Origin: Proteobacteria bacterium UBA7420 | GTDB taxonomy: Bacteria > Pseudomonadota > Gammaproteobacteria > Magnimaribacterales > D2472 | Assembly (NCBI GenBank): GCA_002469975.1 | Contig: DKMG01000100.1 | Location: forward strand, 1 to 7,619 | Direction: 5' to 3' | Length of the DNA: 7,619 nt | Shown here: positions 1 to 6,538 of the stretch, piece by piece | How positions within the stretch are numbered: position 1 is the stretch's first letter | Layout of the letters: every line of letters begins with the position of its first letter | Program-made: the position numbers and the translations under genes | Notes under the pieces: model-generated | Seen by the model: the letters and a program-made list of their open reading frames with translations, nothing else | The model's database searches: none | Told to the model about the DNA's origin: nothing

Positions 1-2490
1 GCTCAAGATACAGGTGCTGGAAAATTTAATATTGAAGTGCCGAGTATTTTTGAAACAGCCGAGGATGTTTACAATATTCCAATTAAGGTAACTCAAGATG
101 CAGTTGTAACCTTAAGCGATATTGGGGAGATTAGGAGAACATTTAAAGATTTCTCTTCTTTTGCCAAGGTGAATGGCCAAGATGCTGTCACTCTTGAAAT
201 TAAATTAAGGGTGGGCGCAAATTCGATTGACGCGAAAAATGAGATTTTAAAAGTTAAGGCTGAATTTGAAAAAAATCTACCTCAAAATCTTTCAATTATT
301 AGAACAAATGATGAGACTGTTTGGGCGGAAGTCATGATTTCAGAGCTAGAAGGAAATATTATTACGGCGATATTCCTGGTAATGATTTTAGTAATTGCGA
401 GCATGGGTGTGCGAGTGGGCATGCTAGTGGGGCTCTCTATTCCTTTCTGCTTTCTCTTAACTTTTATTGTTTTGCGACTAGTTAATATTGAATTTAATTT
501 TCTAGTGATGATGGGCCTCTTGTTGGGACTTGGCATGCTGATTGATGGTGCAATTGTTGTCACAGAGTATGCAGATAGAAAAATTTCTGAAGGTTTAAAT
601 AGGCTAGAGGCATATAGACTCGCTTCAAAGAGAATGTTTTATCCAATCCTGTCCTCTACTGCAACGACGATTGCTGCATTTACTCCGCTCATTTTTTGGC
701 CAGGTTTTACGGGGCAATTTATGCGTTATCTCCCCGTCACAGTATTTATAGTCCTGAGCTCATCATTGGTGTATGCAATGATTGTCACGCCAGTAGTAGG
801 ATCCATCTTTGGCCAAAGACGCTCCACGCTTGTGTCAGGAGATAATGAGCAAACAGGAGAGATTGTTTTTGATAAAATTTCTAACTTTTATGGCAAATGG
901 CTCAAAAAATTTGTTACCAATCCAGGGGAAACCGTTATCGCAGTGCTAATGCTGTTATGGTTTTTTGGCTATGCCATGTATGGCAATTTTGGCAAAGGCA
1001 CAATTTACTTTGCTGATGTTGACCCTGTGACTGCACAAATTTCTGTTAGGGCTAGAGGTAATTTTTCTTCTCTGGAAGCCAAGGCAATCATGGAGAAGGT
1101 AGAGACTGAGATTTTAAAAGTCGAAGGAATTGAAAATCTCTATTTAACAACAGGCTCACAATGGTTTAACTCTGGTGGTGATGGGATGGCGCGTGGATTT
1201 TTAGAGGTTGTTGATTCCAATAAAAGGGAGGTCAAGGGCGCAGAGATTATTCGACGAGCTCAAGAGGCAACCTCAAATATGCCTGGACTCGTGATTGAAA
1301 TTACTCCAGAAGAAGGCGGACCATCATTCAGCTCCCCAATAGAATTAGGGATTTTTGGTGACAATGAACAAGAGGTTGCTCAGGCGACCGAACTCATAGA
1401 AAACTATATGAAAGATGAGGTTATAGGTTTAACCAATATTCGCTCAAGCTTGCCACATCCCTTGATTGAGTGGCGTGTTGAGGTAGATAAGCAGCGTGCT
1501 GCCCAACTAGGTGTAGGCATTGGTGATATCGGTGCATTGGTTCAGATGTTGACCAATGGCTTTAAAGTTGGAGAGTATAGGCCAGATGATTCAAGAGATG
1601 AGATTGAAATTAGAGCAAGATTTGGCTCTGAGCTCAGATCTCTTAGTGGTATAGAAGATCTAAAAGTAAACTCAATGAATGGGCTAATCCCAATTAGTAC
1701 CTTCGTAAAATTAGTGCCCGTCCAGAATCGTCAGTCAGTTGTGCGAAGGAATGGTAAGTTTTTTCATGAAATTGGTGTTGCGACTGAGTCATCTAAATAC
1801 TTGGTATCTGATAAAGTGCAAGAGATGGCTGAATGGCTGGATACCCAAGACTTGGGAGAGGGAATTGTGACGCAGTTTCGAGGTCAGCAAGAAGAAACCG
1901 AAGCCGTAACTCAATTTCTTGGCTTGGCCGCGATATCGGCACTCTCTTTAATGCTCATACTGCTTGTGACTCAATTTAATAGTTTTTACCAATCAGCCTT
2001 AGTTCTGAGTGCAGTTTTTATGTCTATTGTTGGTGTGTTAATTGGGCTGTTAATTGTAGGCAAACCTTTTAGCACGACCATGACTGGAATCGCTATTGTG
2101 GCTTTATCCGGTATTGTGGTGAATAACAACATTGTTTTAATTGATACTTTTAATCGCCTAAAAGAAGAATTTGCTCACCTATCTCGTGAAGATGTGGTCA
2201 TGAAAACATGTAAGCAGCGCTTAAGGCCAATTCTATTAACCACAGCAACCACCATCTTTGGGTTATTACCTTTGGCTATAGGGCTTAGCATTGATGTTCT
2301 TGGCAGAGAGATTATTGTGGGCAGTAGAGTCGTCGGTTGGTGGCAAAATCTAGCCTCATCGATAGTATTTGGCTTGGCTTTCAGCACAGTTTTAACATTA
2401 ATTTTTACACCGGCAGCATTAATACTGCCCTCAAGAATCAAGGCCTGGTTGGGAAGAAAATTTCCTGCCTTAGCGCTTGAAGTTAAGTGA
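1..2490 (+). CDS. RND (HAE1/AcrB-type) efflux transporter, inner-membrane subunit; 5' end outside window
   Basis: This is the C-terminal 829 residues of a resistance-nodulation-division transporter. The frame is open from base 1, so the GTG at 37 is not a real start; full-length relatives have about 1,020-1,050 residues, so roughly 200 are missing. Numbering from base 1, residues 1-115 are the end of the first periplasmic porter domain, including the RRTFKD and FAKVNGQ stretches typical of the family. Hydrophobic segments follow at about 118-137, 140-160, 165-188, 215-232, 243-268 and 311-327. A second large periplasmic domain spans about 330-630, and five more membrane segments lie at about 635-657, 664-686, 693-715, 742-762 and 785-809. 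Such pumps export drugs, lipophilic compounds or metabolites using the proton gradient, with a periplasmic adaptor and an outer-membrane channel. The relay region reads LIDGAIVV (Asp182, Gly183) in TM4 and VVNNNIVLID (Asn708) in TM10, where AcrB has Asp-Asp and Lys. Family assignment is secure; the substrate cannot be told. Confidence 0.95.
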   Translation, partial: AQDTGAGKFNIEVPSIFETAEDVYNIPIKVTQDAVVTLSDIGEIRRTFKDFSSFAKVNGQDAVTLEIKLRVGANSIDAKNEILKVKAEFEKNLPQNLSIIRTNDETVWAEVMISELEGNIITAIFLVMILVIASMGVRVGMLVGLSIPFCFLLTFIVLRLVNIEFNFLVMMGLLLGLGMLIDGAIVVTEYADRKISEGLNRLEAYRLASKRMFYPILSSTATTIAAFTPLIFWPGFTGQFMRYLPVTVFIVLSSSLVYAMIVTPVVGSIFGQRRSTLVSGDNEQTGEIVFDKISNFYGKWLKKFVTNPGETVIAVLMLLWFFGYAMYGNFGKGTIYFADVDPVTAQISVRARGNFSSLEAKAIMEKVETEILKVEGIENLYLTTGSQWFNSGGDGMARGFLEVVDSNKREVKGAEIIRRAQEATSNMPGLVIEITPEEGGPSFSSPIELGIFGDNEQEVAQATELIENYMKDEVIGLTNIRSSLPHPLIEWRVEVDKQRAAQLGVGIGDIGALVQMLTNGFKVGEYRPDDSRDEIEIRARFGSELRSLSGIEDLKVNSMNGLIPISTFVKLVPVQNRQSVVRRNGKFFHEIGVATESSKYLVSDKVQEMAEWLDTQDLGEGIVTQFRGQQEETEAVTQFLGLAAISALSLMLILLVTQFNSFYQSALVLSAVFMSIVGVLIGLLIVGKPFSTTMTGIAIVALSGIVVNNNIVLIDTFNRLKEEFAHLSREDVVMKTCKQRLRPILLTTATTIFGLLPLAIGLSIDVLGREIIVGSRVVGWWQNLASSIVFGLAFSTVLTLIFTPAALILPSRIKAWLGRKFPALALEVK

Positions 2491-2515
2491 TCATCAAAAC
2501 AGCATAAGCTATAAT
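2487..2515 (+). promoter_or_regulatory. Probable sigma-70 promoter for xseB-ispA-dxs
   Basis: A perfect TATAAT -10 box lies at 2510-2515. A weak -35 candidate, GTGATC at 2487-2492 (matching the TGA core of TTGACA), is 17 bases upstream and overlaps the RND stop codon. The usual start point would be about 2521-2523, on or beside the xseB ATG at 2521, so the mRNA would have essentially no leader. The call rests on motif match and spacing alone; read-through from the RND gene is an alternative source of transcript because no terminator is visible in the 30-base gap. Confidence 0.5.
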
Positions 2516-2520
2516 AAGAC

Positions 2521-2739
2521 ATGACAAAAAAAGACACAGTAAATTTTGAAGCCTCTCTCGAGAAGCTTGCACAGATAGTAAAAAAACTTGAGGATGGAGA
2601 TATTAATTTAGAAGATAGTGTCAAATCTTTTGAAGAAGGTATCAGTTTGGTTAAAGAGTGCCAAAAACAGCTATCTGAGGCTGAGCTAAAAGTAAAAAAA
2701 CTTTTAGGTGATGGCGAGACCGTTGATTTAGATAGTTAG
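2521..2739 (+). CDS. xseB: Exodeoxyribonuclease VII small subunit
   Basis: XseB binds the catalytic XseA subunit to form exonuclease VII, a cytoplasmic enzyme that degrades single-stranded DNA from both ends and acts in repair. The 72-residue protein is close to the usual 70-80. It shows the family pattern: FEASLEKLAQIVKKLEDGD (8-26), an acidic-hydrophobic helix with DSVKSFEEGISLVKEC (32-47), then a basic helix QLSEAELKVKKLL (50-62), predicted to form the small helical hairpin of this family. The start is the only in-frame ATG near the conserved N-terminus. There is no Shine-Dalgarno sequence before it, only a TATAAT box five bases upstream. It is first in the xseB-ispA-dxs run, an order also known in E. 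coli and Pseudomonas. xseA is not in the window, as is usual. Confidence 0.95.
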   Translation: MTKKDTVNFEASLEKLAQIVKKLEDGDINLEDSVKSFEEGISLVKECQKQLSEAELKVKKLLGDGETVDLDS

Positions 2740-2748
2740 CCACCTCGC

Positions 2749-3618
2749 ATGTCATTAAGCTTTTTATCTGAGTGTAAGACTAAGATATTCAAAAAAATAG
2801 ATTCTCTTCTTGGAGCTGATGATCAGATTACAAAGTCTATGAGATATTCTGCTTTAGCTGAAAGTAAATGCATTAGAGCTGGCCTAGTTTTTGCCTCGGG
2901 GCAATTAACCGATCATAACTCTGAGTTAGGTCTAGTGGACATGGCGACCAGCATTGAGCTCATGCATACTTATTCACTGATCCATGATGATTTACCTGCA
3001 ATGGATAACGATGACATGAGACGTGGTAAAGCCTCTAATCATGTTGCTTTTAATGAGGCCACCGCTATCTTGGCAGGCGATGCTCTTCAGGCTTTAGCTT
3101 TTAAGGTCATTGCATCCTCACAGCATATTCAATCAGAACAAAAGATTGAAATTATTCAAGCTATGTCATCTGCATGCGGTCATCAAGGTATGGTTCTAGG
3201 GCAGCAGTATGACTTAGATGCGGAGCAAAAAAAATTTCATGACATAGAGGAAATTCATACTCTTAAGACAGGAAGATTAATTCAAGTGGCACTAACCATG
3301 CCTCATCTTGCTGACCGGTCAAACTTGACGCCCTTATCTATTTTAAATGAATTGGGACAAAAGCTAGGGCTAGCATTTCAAATCATGGACGATGTATTAG
3401 AGGCATCCTCAAATTCACAAACTTTAGGTAAAAGTAATTTATCAGATATAGAGAATTCTAAAATGACGTACGTCAGTGAATTTGGATTGGCAGAATCAGA
3501 AAAAAGAGCTGATGACTTATCTGTATGGTGCGCTGAAAAAATTAACACGGCCTTTGATCAGTCTAAAGCAAAAGATTTGAAAGACTTGGCTCATTTCATG
3601 GTTGCGCGCTCGCATTAA
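2749..3618 (+). CDS. ispA: Farnesyl diphosphate synthase (short-chain polyprenyl synthase)
   Basis: A cytoplasmic, Mg-dependent prenyltransferase that condenses IPP with DMAPP and then GPP to give farnesyl diphosphate, the precursor of undecaprenyl phosphate, ubiquinone side chain and related isoprenoids. The 289 residues are about family length (E. coli 299). The first Asp-rich motif, DDLPAMD (80-86), has the two-residue insertion of bacterial type II FPP synthases, with Tyr75 five residues before it, consistent with a C15 product. The KTG motif is at 173-175 and GQQ at 151-153. Two sites are unusual: the second Asp-rich motif reads DDVLE (214-218) rather than DDxxD, and the N-terminal IPP-binding segment reads ESKCIRA (38-44) where GGKRLRP is expected, keeping only Lys40 and Arg43. 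The ATG is 9 bases after xseB with no visible Shine-Dalgarno. The stop is one base before dxs. Another short-chain prenyl product cannot be excluded. Confidence 0.93.
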   Translation: MSLSFLSECKTKIFKKIDSLLGADDQITKSMRYSALAESKCIRAGLVFASGQLTDHNSELGLVDMATSIELMHTYSLIHDDLPAMDNDDMRRGKASNHVAFNEATAILAGDALQALAFKVIASSQHIQSEQKIEIIQAMSSACGHQGMVLGQQYDLDAEQKKFHDIEEIHTLKTGRLIQVALTMPHLADRSNLTPLSILNELGQKLGLAFQIMDDVLEASSNSQTLGKSNLSDIENSKMTYVSEFGLAESEKRADDLSVWCAEKINTAFDQSKAKDLKDLAHFMVARSH

Positions 3619-3619
3619 C

Positions 3620-5491
3620 ATGAAGATTTTTACAACAATTCCCACAGATATTCCAGAGACTCCAACTCTAGATAAAATTAATGACCCTCATGACGTAAAA
3701 AATCTCTCTAAGAACCAACTGCAATCTCTTGCAGATGATGTAAGGGCGCATCTTTTATATTCAGTTGGTCAAAGTGGCGGTCATCTTGGTGGCGGTTTGG
3801 GTGTGATTGAATTAACCGTCGCACTGCATTATTTATACAACACTCCTAACGATAAAATTATTTGGGATGTTGGGCATCAAGCCTACCCACATAAAATTCT
3901 AACAGGCAGAAAAGATTCGCTGACTTCCATTCGGCAAAAAGATGGTTTAGCGCCTTTCCCCAGTAGAGCAGAAAGTGCATATGATGCATTTGGAGTAGGT
4001 CATTCAAGTACATCGATCAGCGCAGCATTAGGAATGGCAATTGCAGCTCAACACACAGATAAGAAAGTGGTTGCCGTCATTGGTGATGGTGCAATGACAG
4101 CAGGAATCGCATTTGAAGGGCTGGCACACTCAGGACATATAAAACCTAATATGCTGATCATCTTGAATGATAATGACATGTCAATTTCAGAGAATGTGGG
4201 TGGATTAAATAATTATTTCTCCCGCATTTGGGCGTCTAAGTTATATAAAGGCATCAGGAAGAGCGGCAAGGGATTTCTAGAAAACCTTCCTCAAGCGCAT
4301 CATATTGCAAGAAAAGTTGAAACCCAAATGAAGGCAATGGTTGCGCCAGGAAGTATTTTTGAAGAGTTAGGGCTAAATTATATTGGTCCAATTGATGGTC
4401 ATAACCTCAATGAGTTGATTGCTGTGATTAATAATCTAAAAGATTTTGAAGGGCCACAGTTCCTACATATCATCACCAAAAAGGGTGCCGGTTTAGCAGA
4501 GGCAGAAGCAGATAGGATTGAGTTTCATGCAATTGGTAAGGTCAAACCATTGGATCATTCTTCTGTCAGCAAGAATAGCCCAAAATATCAAGATGTATTT
4601 GGCGAGTGGATTGTTGATATGGCAAAAGTAGACCTAGATCTTCTAGCTATCACTCCGGCTATGAGAGAAGGATCAGGGTTAGTTAAATTTAGCCAAGAAT
4701 TCCCCGAGAGATTTTTTGATGTTGCAATTGCAGAGCAGCATGCAGTGACTCTCGCTGCTGGGATGGCATGTGAGAATAAAAAACCTGTTGTGGCGATTTA
4801 CTCAACTTTTTTACAACGAGCTTATGATCAAGTGATCCACGATGTTGCCTTGCAGAACTTAGATGTGTTGTTTGCAATTGATCGAGCAGGCCTGGTGGGC
4901 GAAGATGGCCCCACACATTCTGGAAATTATGATCTCACATTCCTTCGATGCATTCCAAACATGGTTATTGCAGTTCCATCCGATGAAGATGAGACAAGAA
5001 AGCTCTTAACCTCTGCATATCGTTATCAAGGTCCTGCTGCTGTTAGGTACCCTCGGGGCGCAGGAAGAAATGCAAGCATTAGCCAAGACTTAGATACAGT
5101 TCCAATTGGCAAAGGTCGTGTGCTACATGAAAGAGACGGGGATATTTTAATTGTTAATTTTGGCGCTCTAGTGGAAATATCAGAAGAAGTTGCTGCAAAG
5201 AAAAATGCCACGATTCTAGATATGAGGTTTGTAAAACCGATGGATGAAAAGCTATTAGCCCATCACTCGGTAAATAAAAAATTAATAGTCACAATTGAAG
5301 ATGGAGCAGTTGCTGGTGGCGCTGGATCAGCTGTAAGTGAGTGGGCTCAAGAGCAAGCAGTGAAGACTCCTATTTTGATTTGTGGGATACCTGATAAGTT
5401 TATAGAGCACGCAACTCGGCCAGAGATGATCGAGATGGCAGAACTTGATGCCCCAAATATTCTGTTAAAAATAGAGAAATATTTAAGTTAA
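3620..5491 (+). CDS. dxs: 1-deoxy-D-xylulose-5-phosphate synthase
   Basis: Dxs condenses pyruvate and glyceraldehyde 3-phosphate, using thiamine diphosphate and Mg, into DXP. This is the first step of the MEP isoprenoid pathway and a precursor for thiamine and pyridoxal phosphate. I chose ATG 3620 (623 residues; E. coli 620). An in-frame TTG at 3602 would add six residues, lie inside ispA and extend beyond the family N-terminus. Visible motifs: GGHLGGGLG with catalytic His55 (53-61), IWDVGHQAYPHKILTGR (81-97), the cofactor motif GDGAMT (155-160) ending at Asn183, the pyrimidine-domain Glu372 in AIAEQHA (369-375), STFLQRAYDQ (395-404), DRAGLVGEDGPTH (421-433), RYPRG (476-480), and a C-terminal transketolase domain with MRFVKPMDE (535-543). 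All key residues are present. It is the last gene of the run and follows ispA after a single base. Its stop overlaps the ribA 3' end by 9 bp. Confidence 0.98.
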   Translation: MKIFTTIPTDIPETPTLDKINDPHDVKNLSKNQLQSLADDVRAHLLYSVGQSGGHLGGGLGVIELTVALHYLYNTPNDKIIWDVGHQAYPHKILTGRKDSLTSIRQKDGLAPFPSRAESAYDAFGVGHSSTSISAALGMAIAAQHTDKKVVAVIGDGAMTAGIAFEGLAHSGHIKPNMLIILNDNDMSISENVGGLNNYFSRIWASKLYKGIRKSGKGFLENLPQAHHIARKVETQMKAMVAPGSIFEELGLNYIGPIDGHNLNELIAVINNLKDFEGPQFLHIITKKGAGLAEAEADRIEFHAIGKVKPLDHSSVSKNSPKYQDVFGEWIVDMAKVDLDLLAITPAMREGSGLVKFSQEFPERFFDVAIAEQHAVTLAAGMACENKKPVVAIYSTFLQRAYDQVIHDVALQNLDVLFAIDRAGLVGEDGPTHSGNYDLTFLRCIPNMVIAVPSDEDETRKLLTSAYRYQGPAAVRYPRGAGRNASISQDLDTVPIGKGRVLHERDGDILIVNFGALVEISEEVAAKKNATILDMRFVKPMDEKLLAHHSVNKKLIVTIEDGAVAGGAGSAVSEWAQEQAVKTPILICGIPDKFIEHATRPEMIEMAELDAPNILLKIEKYLS

Positions 5492-6067
5492 ATGTCCAAG
5501 CTTATCGCGCTTGGTTTCTAGGTAGTCTTTGTTGCTATCATTCTCTCCAACGTGTAAAGACATCCTATTAGCAACATTGATGCCCGCATCTTCTAGCGCC
5601 TGAACCTTCTTAGGGTTGTTGGTGAGCAAATTCACTGCTGAAATATCAAAGTGCTTCAGCATGTCCGAGCAAATCTGGTAGTTTCTTAGATCGGCTGCAA
5701 AACCAAGAGACTCATTGGCCTCGACAGTATCGTGACCTTGGTCTTGAAGGGCGTATGCTCTAATCTTATTGACCAGGCCTATACCCCTGCCTTCTTGTCT
5801 TAGATACAGCAATATTCCTGATTCATGCTCCGCAATCATCTTTAGGGCTGCTTGAAGCTGAGGTCCGCAATCACATCTTAAACTTAAGAGAGCATCGCCC
5901 GTCAAGCATTCTGAGTGAACCCTGCACAAGGCAACATCTTGTCCTGCTACGTCTCCAAAGGTGAGAGCTAGATGCTCTTTACCATTGTCTTCTTCAAATG
6001 CACTTAGGGTAAACTCACCGTGCTTGGTGGGGAGTTTAGACTGAGCCTTGAAAGAGCAATTGGTCAT
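5483..6067 (-). CDS. ribA: GTP cyclohydrolase II
   Basis: RibA opens GTP to 2,5-diamino-6-ribosylamino-4(3H)-pyrimidinone 5'-phosphate, releasing formate and pyrophosphate; this is the first committed step to riboflavin, FMN and FAD. The 194 residues match the E. coli protein (196) nearly end to end. The zinc ligands are Cys54 (RVHSECLTGDAL), Cys65 and Cys67 (SLRCDCG). The GTP-binding and active-site segments are LRQEGRGIGL (89-98), KIRAYALQDQG with Tyr105, LGFAADLR with Arg128, and LLTNNPKK (147-154). It is a stand-alone RibA with no RibB domain. The ATG at 6067 places the N-terminal KLPT exactly where relatives have it. It starts 8 bases after pgpA and has no evident Shine-Dalgarno, so translation may be coupled. 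It is the last gene of the leftward run, and its TAA (5485-5483) lies within the dxs coding end. Confidence 0.98.
   Translation of the reverse strand: MTNCSFKAQSKLPTKHGEFTLSAFEEDNGKEHLALTFGDVAGQDVALCRVHSECLTGDALLSLRCDCGPQLQAALKMIAEHESGILLYLRQEGRGIGLVNKIRAYALQDQGHDTVEANESLGFAADLRNYQICSDMLKHFDISAVNLLTNNPKKVQALEDAGINVANRMSLHVGENDSNKDYLETKRDKLGHLT
5496..5517 (+). terminator. Possible weak hairpin terminator for dxs, inside the ribA 3' end
   Basis: Five to six bases past the dxs stop, CCAAGC (5496-5501) and GCTTGG (5509-5514) form a perfect 6-bp stem with a 7-base loop, followed on the + strand by TTT (5515-5517). The stem lies within the last codons of ribA on the other strand. The T-run is short, so intrinsic termination would be weak. 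On the - strand no T-run follows, so it would serve dxs rather than ribA. A chance palindrome in coding sequence is possible. Confidence 0.3.
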
Positions 6068-6075
6068 GCGTGTTA

Positions 6076-6537
6076 TTAAAGAAAGTAAAAAAGTGAGAAG
6101 ATTATAGCACCTGCAAAGAAACCAGCTAACAAGTCATCAAAGAGAACGCCCCAGCCACCTTTGATATTTTGATCCACCCATGAGATGGGCCATGGCTTCC
6201 AAATATCGAATAATCTAAATAAGAAAAAAGCCAAGCCATATGCAAATAAAGTATGAGGAACAAAAGCAAGGGTAACTAATATGCCAGCCACCTCATCTAT
6301 CACAATAGAAGAATGATCGCCTGAATCACTAGCTTGATTCGCTTGTTCACATACAAACCAAGATAAGAGAATAAATAAGGGAAGAATGAGCCAAATCCAT
6401 GAGTGAGCTTGTGGAATAAAATACCAAGTCATCAGTCCCGCTAAAGTGCCCCAAGTTCCTGGAGCAGGTCTCAGCAACCCGACGCCAAACCAAGTGGCTA
6501 GGAGATGTGTAGGTTGTCGAAGATTTGGAAATTTCAT
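6076..6537 (-). CDS. pgpA: Phosphatidylglycerophosphatase A
   Basis: A small inner-membrane phosphatase that removes the phosphate from phosphatidylglycerophosphate to give phosphatidylglycerol. The 153 residues are a little shorter than E. coli PgpA (172), mainly because the N-terminus lacks the leading extension. Family motifs appear in order: HLLATWFGVGLL (11-22), PGTWGTLAG (26-34), HSSIVIDEVAG (75-85) with Asp81-Glu82, the hallmark DIWKPWPI (111-118), D122xN followed by GGWGVLFDDLLAG (127-139) with Asp134-Asp135. Hydrophobic segments lie at about 35-62, 84-110 and 136-153. The acidic residues are likely the Mg-binding catalytic set. The ATG follows the thiL stop after one base (TAACATG), with AGG four bases upstream inside thiL, so translational coupling is likely. 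The thiL-pgpA pair is also found in E. coli. Confidence 0.97.
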   Translation of the reverse strand: MKFPNLRQPTHLLATWFGVGLLRPAPGTWGTLAGLMTWYFIPQAHSWIWLILPLFILLSWFVCEQANQASDSGDHSSIVIDEVAGILVTLAFVPHTLFAYGLAFFLFRLFDIWKPWPISWVDQNIKGGWGVLFDDLLAGFFAGAIIFSLFYFL

Positions 6538-6538
6538 G

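Noticed and set aside
282..563. 93-codon open frame on the - strand inside the RND gene
   Set aside because: Antisense to a conserved membrane-segment region; its composition mirrors the hydrophobic codons opposite.
2491..2520. Possible terminator between the RND gene and xseB
   Set aside because: The 30 bases hold only tiny palindromes (such as TGATCA) and no GC-rich stem with a T-run.
2175..2624. 149-codon open frame on the - strand across the RND end and xseB
   Set aside because: It is antisense to two well-supported genes, has no recognisable protein motif, and fits a shadow frame.
2686..2707. 7-bp inverted repeat CTAAAAG / CTTTTAG around an A-rich loop in the 3' part of xseB
   Set aside because: The stem is AT-rich and weak, no T-run follows, and the bases are explained by Lys and Leu codons of a conserved helix.
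3464..3475. Perfect 12-bp palindrome TGACGTACGTCA inside ispA
   Set aside because: About two perfect 12-bp palindromes are expected by chance in a window this size; it lies in coding sequence and is not repeated here.
4689..5211. Two short - strand open frames inside dxs (4689-4916, 5026-5211)
   Set aside because: Both lie antisense to highly conserved Dxs catalytic regions and show no family resemblance.
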